From positions 5,919-69,918 of the forward strand of contig JBEVTI010000030.1 in the NCBI GenBank assembly GCA_041156125.1: 64,000 nt of DNA. The letters are read 5' to 3'. Shown here in pieces: positions 60,071 through 64,000 of the stretch. Within the stretch, counting starts at the first letter, position 1, and the number at the start of each line of letters is the position of its first letter. The position numbers and the translations under genes were made by a program. Source of the stretch: Paraktedonobacter carboxidivorans (lineage in GTDB: Bacteria; Chloroflexota; Ktedonobacteria; Ktedonobacterales; Ktedonobacteraceae). The notes under the pieces are model-generated. The model searched no databases. It was not told the origin of the DNA and saw only the letters and a program-made list of their open reading frames with translations.

Positions 60071-60103
60071 AAAAATCCGGGCGTTTGCAGTCAACGCCCG
60101 GAT
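60071..60103 (-). terminator. Intrinsic terminator of the NYN gene
   Basis: ATCCGGGCGTT (60075-60085), a 7-nt loop, and AACGCCCGGAT (60093-60103). On the minus strand the stem is followed by TTTTT (60075-60071). It lies just after the NYN gene stop at 60119. Confidence 0.8.
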
Positions 60104-60118
60104 GGAAAAAGTAGCCTG

Positions 60119-61453
60119 TTAACGGACAAACTGTTTCAATACTTCGTCTACCCCTGGATGATTGCGGTTAAGACGCAAATCCTCCGCTCCTGAGGGATCA
60201 GTTTGTAAAAGCAAAATGCCTTGCTGAATACACGTATTTAGCAGTTCCCGTGCGGACTCGCGTGTCAGCCGGCCTCGAAAACGATTTTTGGGGTTTACCG
60301 GGTCACCAATAAAATTGGAAACTCCAATCACCGTTCGCCATGACCAGTTGCGGTCAATGTAGTCAAGAAATTGCAAGAATTGCGGATCGAGCACATCCAT
60401 AGGATAGGCCTGAAATGGGGCAGGCGGCGCGCTTAACGAGATGGCTGGCATTCCCCCCGTATTGCTTGCCAGGGGGCCAAAGCTACCGTTACTCGTCTGG
60501 CTCGGCACAGTTGAATTCCCCCCTGGAACAAGGGGAACGAACTGGCTGGCACTACTGATTAGATCTCGGCTGACGGTTCCTGGTATACCAACAACAATCA
60601 CAGTTTTGTTTAGACGTAACTTCAAACGGGCACTGATACGGGTGAAATCTTTATCCCCAGTCATCAGAACGAAAGTAGAGATAGTAGGACGATCAAAGAC
60701 AGTTTCAATAATATCCATCAGCATATTTAAGTCGACAGTACTCTGTACCACAGTGCTCTGAACGATTGTATTCGAGCCACCACTGACAGCGGGCATATGG
60801 CCGGTATTACCGGTGGATTGCGCTTGTGGCGAAGGAGGGGGATACCCAAGGGGACCCGTATTGCCTCCGCCAAACCCAAGGGGACCAGTAGGTTGGTTTT
60901 GAGCATAGGAGCCTGTATACGAAGAATTCTGCCTTAAGGGCTCTCGTTGCTGATAATCAGGCATACCATAACTATCATCCGCGCCTGGCTCTTCCGCGAT
61001 ACTGGAGTGTTCTTCCGTATCCGACGATTCCAGACCTGGATTGTCCTGGTATGCTGGCCAATCACCTCCCAATGGCTGGGATGTAATTGCCGGCAACGGT
61101 CCTGAATTACTCAGCGGGCCAGTCGGCCATTGACGATAACCACTAAACCCCTGTTCATTTCCCAACGCTCCCGTAGGTGTACCGCTGGCAGCAGGATAAT
61201 GTCCAGTTCCCATACGGATACGATCGCGCTGCTTTGCCGGGCAATCGACTCGATCGATCATAGCCGCCGTGAGACTGCCTTTAAATGGTTCGGGCTGACG
61301 AGACCAATCCGCATAGGCGCGGGCCACCATCACAGTGCCATAACGACGTGCGACAGCGATCAACTCCTGAGGGTCGGGCTCTCGCCGCTGGATATTCAGC
61401 ATACTATAACGGATGTTCTCAAAATCGATGAATAATGCTATATCTTCGGGCAC
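60119..61453 (-). CDS. NYN-domain protein split by a disordered insert, with C-terminal winged-helix-like domain
   Basis: A 444-aa protein starting at GTG 61453, with GAGGAG 6 nt upstream. A NYN (PIN-like) RNase fold is cut in two. Residues 1-80 carry IALFIDFENIRYSML, with the first Asp; residues 236-310 carry STVDLNMLMDIIE and FVLMTGDKDFTRISARL, with the remaining acidic residues. Between them are about 155 residues rich in Gly, Pro, Ser, Gln and Asn with repeated [ST]GPL motifs. After a second linker, residues about 365-440 (QFLDYIDRNWSWRTVIG to LLNTCIQQGILLL) look like a LOTUS/OST-HTH or winged-helix domain. Such pairs occur in RNA-handling proteins. Confidence 0.8.
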   Translation of the reverse strand: MPEDIALFIDFENIRYSMLNIQRREPDPQELIAVARRYGTVMVARAYADWSRQPEPFKGSLTAAMIDRVDCPAKQRDRIRMGTGHYPAASGTPTGALGNEQGFSGYRQWPTGPLSNSGPLPAITSQPLGGDWPAYQDNPGLESSDTEEHSSIAEEPGADDSYGMPDYQQREPLRQNSSYTGSYAQNQPTGPLGFGGGNTGPLGYPPPSPQAQSTGNTGHMPAVSGGSNTIVQSTVVQSTVDLNMLMDIIETVFDRPTISTFVLMTGDKDFTRISARLKLRLNKTVIVVGIPGTVSRDLISSASQFVPLVPGGNSTVPSQTSNGSFGPLASNTGGMPAISLSAPPAPFQAYPMDVLDPQFLQFLDYIDRNWSWRTVIGVSNFIGDPVNPKNRFRGRLTRESARELLNTCIQQGILLLQTDPSGAEDLRLNRNHPGVDEVLKQFVR

Positions 61454-61717
61454 ATTCTTCTCCTCTCTGGGAGAAACCGCACAGACCAAGATTTATGATT
61501 GTTCAGGTGCCTGGATATATCCCACCAAAAGTGGAATATTTGCGCGAGCGCTATCCTAATGCTATGAGCATATCATACTTTTTGGGCAAAGTATAGGGGT
61601 CTGAGCTTTACTTTCTGTAGATGCTATGGTATATTCTTCTCAAATGGATGATGGGTAAGGGCTCTCTGTCGCGTGAAGCCCAGACCCTACAACTGCACAC
61701 AGTAAAGTTTATGCATT

Positions 61718-62104
61718 ATGGAGCCAATAACACTATCAACAACTTTACAGGCGTATCCCTTCGATAATTCGACCTGTCCGGTTGCCCGCACTGCCAGAAT
61801 TATCAGCGGCAAGTGGACCTTGCTGATTATCCGTGATCTGGCCGCAGGGGTCAAACGCTTTAATCAACTTGAACGTTCTCTGCAAGGGATTAGCCCCAAG
61901 ACGCTCTCTGAGCGCCTGCGCTCTCTAGAAGAAGAGGGGGTTATTTTGCGTCAGACCTTTGCCGAGGTGCCACCGCGCGTGGAATATTCGCTAACTGAGA
62001 AAGGGCACGACCTTGTGGCATTGGTTACCTGTATGCGTTGCTATGGCAATCGTTGGCTTTGCGATGCCGTTGCGCCTGAGCAGCCTGCCACCCCGGCTCT
62101 TTGA
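61718..62104 (+). CDS. HxlR-family transcriptional regulator
   Basis: A 128-aa winged-helix regulator. The HxlR core is complete: CPVARTARIISGKWTLLIIR, RFNQLERSLQGISPKTLSER (recognition helix) and LRSLEEEGVILRQTFAEVPP followed by VEYSLTEKG. The N-terminal Cys, conserved in redox- or aldehyde-sensing members, is present, and three more Cys lie near the C-terminus (CMRCYGNRWLC). No target gene can be identified; the neighbours are transcribed in the opposite direction. Start ATG 61718 has no strong ribosome site. Confidence 0.9.
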   Translation: MEPITLSTTLQAYPFDNSTCPVARTARIISGKWTLLIIRDLAAGVKRFNQLERSLQGISPKTLSERLRSLEEEGVILRQTFAEVPPRVEYSLTEKGHDLVALVTCMRCYGNRWLCDAVAPEQPATPAL

Positions 62105-62179
62105 GATCCACGTGCCCTTCCAAAGGTTACCCATTCCACCCCTACCTCTTCTGTTATCGAGCTACCTTATAGAGAAAAA

Positions 62180-62196
62180 CCGGGGATACACCCCGG
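62180..62196 (+). terminator. Small terminator downstream of hxlR-like gene
   Basis: CCGGGG (62180-62185), ATACA, CCCCGG (62191-62196), then CTCTTT. The right arm and tail (CACCCCGGCTCTTT) also occur at the hxlR-like stop codon, about 100 bp upstream, as a direct repeat. Confidence 0.45.
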
Positions 62197-62233
62197 CTCT
62201 TTAGCTCGCATTTTCGTGCGTTATCAGTCGATA

Positions 62234-62533
62234 TTAAAGAGAAGCACCGATTAGCTCGCGCTTGTGATCGGCGAGAAAGCGGCGTAGTACACCCTCATTC
62301 TCTCCCACCAGATGAGCACTCGGCTCTTCAACTTGACTCTCTGTCTGACACAGTAGGTCATAGAGTTGTGCGATATCATAGCGCAATTGCACCTGCAACT
62401 GGCCACTGTTGTTGAAGCCTTCGACGAATAGACCATCCTCTTCTTCATGGATGGCTATGCTTTTGACTCCAATTTGATCTAACATCTGGCCTACTGCATT
62501 GAGAATGGTTGCATAACTGAACGTGGCCCGCAT
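62234..62533 (-). CDS. Small hypothetical protein
   Basis: A 99-aa protein I cannot assign. It is acidic with mixed alpha/beta propensity: ATILNAVGQMLDQIGVKSIA, then alternating strands (GLFVEGFNNSGQLQVQLRYD) and a helical C-terminus. No Cys/His cluster, no membrane helix. AGGGAGGG 4-5 nt before ATG 62533 is a strong ribosome site, which supports a real gene. It is convergent with the HxlR gene. Confidence 0.65.
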   Translation of the reverse strand: MRATFSYATILNAVGQMLDQIGVKSIAIHEEEDGLFVEGFNNSGQLQVQLRYDIAQLYDLLCQTESQVEEPSAHLVGENEGVLRRFLADHKRELIGASL

Positions 62534-62685
62534 TGATCCCTCCCTAAATGTTGTGGAAATGAAACGCTCTTCGTAATTGTAGACTGCACTGTCAACTTGA
62601 AATAGACGGGTGCAATTGGCATGGAACGTCTGGGTCGCGTTACCATACCTATTAATTTTACCATAACAAGCTTTATGTCGTCAAG

Positions 62686-63678
62686 TTAATGCTTCCCATT
62701 CATTCCTGTTGGTCGGGTCCATGCATCGGTATTATATGCGGCCTGTGTACTTCCACTGGCAGGCTGAGAGTTCAAAATCTCCATAGCTTTACGCCGCCAG
62801 AAGAGCGCGCTGGCCGGGCGTTTGAGCGATAGGTGCTCCGCCAGACCTTCGTCGCTTATTTCGGGATTAGCTCTGAGAATCTCGATGGTCATTTGCAATT
62901 TGTCAGGGCTGCCCTCGTTGGGCTGTGTGCCCATCATTCCCAGCGTTTGTGTGGAGGCCGCGGGTTGCACTGTATCCTGGGCAATAGCGACAATTTGTCC
63001 GGTAATTGGTCGCGTCGAGTCGCTCGGCTCATGTTTTGCATGCAGAGGTGTGGCCAGCTCTTCCTCTTGTTGCAGATCAGTCGCGCTGTCGGTGCTGGTC
63101 CGCGTGCCTTGGGAGAGCAGGACCGTGGGATTGAGACGCGCTGTGCCAGAGGCTAATGCTCGCCGCAGAGTGCCCAGGGGCAAATTTGTCTGCCTGGCCA
63201 GCTCTGTCAATGCGGTCAGTTGCATCGTACCTTTGCCCTTTTCCTCAGCAGCTGTCTCTGTAATGGTCTCCGCCATCATTGTATAAACAATACCCAGTAA
63301 CGGAAAAGCGCTGGCCATAAAGGGGAAGACATTCACCAGCCAGGGCGCCATGTTCTCAGCGGAACTCAGCATGGTCAGGCTGTGAAACTGCTTGGCATAA
63401 GCCCAGTTAACGATCCACGAGAATACTGTACACATTACAATCAAAAGCCAGTGCTGCCAGACTGCTTTTGGTGTTCTATAATGCCGATAACGTTGGAAAG
63501 CAGTCCAGGAGAGAAGATAGACAGTTACATCAATGCTAATCGCTATCGCATAGCTTACTGCCCACCACCAGACACCCTCTGGTCCCTGAGACGGTTCAAA
63601 TGAGGCAAAGAAATAGGCAACATGCGGTATAGAGGCCGCTAGAAATACGGCAAATGCAATCCAGAAAAAATATTTCAT
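62686..63678 (-). CDS. Four-helix membrane protein with long soluble tail ending in a helix-turn-helix-like segment
   Basis: A 330-aa protein, not recognised as a characterised family. Residues 1-135 hold four helices (for example YFFWIAFAVFLAASIPHVAY; VSYAIAISIDVTVYLLSWTA). A cytosolic region with a possible helix-turn-helix (LTALTELARQTNLPLGTLRR) is followed by a Ser/Thr/Gln-rich linker and a second helical segment (EILRANPEISDEGLAEHLSL) resembling a winged-helix start. A membrane-tethered DNA-binding protein is possible (inference). ATG 63678 has GGAGGG about 9 nt upstream; the frame opens at 63699. Confidence 0.65.
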   Translation of the reverse strand: MKYFFWIAFAVFLAASIPHVAYFFASFEPSQGPEGVWWWAVSYAIAISIDVTVYLLSWTAFQRYRHYRTPKAVWQHWLLIVMCTVFSWIVNWAYAKQFHSLTMLSSAENMAPWLVNVFPFMASAFPLLGIVYTMMAETITETAAEEKGKGTMQLTALTELARQTNLPLGTLRRALASGTARLNPTVLLSQGTRTSTDSATDLQQEEELATPLHAKHEPSDSTRPITGQIVAIAQDTVQPAASTQTLGMMGTQPNEGSPDKLQMTIEILRANPEISDEGLAEHLSLKRPASALFWRRKAMEILNSQPASGSTQAAYNTDAWTRPTGMNGKH

Positions 63679-63842
63679 CTGAGATAGTTCCCTCCACAAC
63701 TATGAATAAAATGCTCCCCCTTCATTCTTTTCCACTACTCAATCTAAGCATACGGTACTACTCGAATATTCGTCCAGCCTTGAGTACATTCGGGCTAATT
63801 CTTGAATTCTAGCGATTTTATAAAAAATTTCGCGCAAACCTA

Positions 63843-63871
63843 TTGACAAGCCGCCCCGACTATGGCATAGT
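63843..63871 (+). promoter_or_regulatory. Strong promoter at the right edge
   Basis: Consensus TTGACA (63843-63848), 17 nt, then CATAGT (63866-63871). It reads rightwards, out of the window, into an untranslated leader of at least 120 nt. It lies in the 322-base gap after the membrane-protein gene. Confidence 0.55.
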
Positions 63872-63929
63872 ATCCGAGCAAAATAAAAGATGCACCTTAG
63901 AAAACCGAATAATAAATACTTACTTCAAT

Positions 63930-64000
63930 TGTGCCGAGAGCAATGAGTAAGCGAAGCAGAGGCAAGCACGAGACGCGTCCCGCAGCAGAGTGGATCACCT
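63930..64000 (+). promoter_or_regulatory. Possible 5' half of a T-box leader (cut by window edge)
   Basis: Downstream of the promoter, GAGAGCAATGAGTAAGCG contains an AGTA box. About 35 nt later comes GCAGCAGAGTGGATCACC, which resembles the AG-rich distal bulge of T-box stem I followed by the upward strand of its apical stem. If so, the next gene would be an aminoacyl-tRNA synthetase or amino-acid gene. The specifier loop and anti-terminator lie outside the window, so this is a weak call. Confidence 0.3.

Noticed and set aside
63986..64000. TGGATCACCT resembling the 3' end of 16S rRNA
   Set aside because: The conserved sequence before it in 16S (AAGTCGTAACAAGG and following) is absent; chance match, better explained as part of a structured leader.
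1..64000. CRISPR arrays, tRNA and rRNA genes
   Set aside because: No regularly spaced repeats, no T-loop/acceptor signatures and no rRNA core sequences were seen in the intergenic regions on either strand; a tRNAscan or Infernal run would settle this.

Overview
The window is a 64 kb stretch of a moderately GC-rich bacterial chromosome. Gene families and style point to the Chloroflexota, probably class Ktedonobacteria. This is an inference from the overall impression: many long palindromes between genes, disordered [ST]GPL-repeat linkers and DUF5679/zinc-ribbon add-ons. No rRNA gene or other taxonomic marker is present to prove it. I saw no tRNA, rRNA, CRISPR array or prophage.

Layout. Positions 1-9486 hold the 3' part of a complex I operon (nuoG'-H-I-J-K-L-M-N, all plus strand), closed by a perfect 74-bp palindrome. 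Positions 9.6-14.9 kb carry cvpA-like, hflX, a soluble GAF chemoreceptor, a small membrane protein and upp. Positions 15.2-20.3 kb form a cell-surface block: a WecG/TagA glycosyltransferase, split heptose kinase and heptose adenylyltransferase genes, and a MurJ-type flippase with a long acidic, repeat-bearing N-terminus. Positions 20.5-33 kb are housekeeping and metabolism: PIG-L deacetylase, phoU, a PLD-like lipoprotein, beta-carbonic anhydrase, isocitrate dehydrogenase, an RNase D-like nuclease, an SRPBCC protein, rplI, a Ca2+/H+ antiporter and nnr. Positions 33-45 kb hold a shortened Rpn-like gene, a methyltransferase with an apparently leaderless promoter, secG, a DUF457-HNH fusion, an MBL hydrolase, pyrG, an MgtE_N-CBS protein, an M29 aminopeptidase and greA.

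Positions 45.5-55.5 kb look like an accessory surface or small-molecule locus. It has an alpha/beta hydrolase fused to DUF5679, an FAD monooxygenase-like protein, a Wzx-like flippase interrupted by two zinc ribbons, a GT2 glycosyltransferase, a 1.5 kb insertion sequence with intact ends and a 5-bp target duplication, a SAM methyltransferase and a PanC homologue lacking several catalytic residues. Positions 55.6-64 kb hold a MacB-like ABC exporter whose two ATPase domains are fused in one chain, an M42 peptidase, a NYN-domain protein split by a long disordered insert, an HxlR regulator, a four-helix membrane protein with a soluble tail, and a strong promoter leading into what may be the start of a T-box leader.

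The most unusual signal lies between the genes. Very long near-perfect inverted repeats sit at gene 3' ends, and in three cases the arm includes the stop codon. A MITE-like family of about 155-170 bp, with terminal inverted repeats and an internal hairpin, occupies three convergent gene junctions. Together these look like a mobile or duplicating supply of bidirectional terminators.
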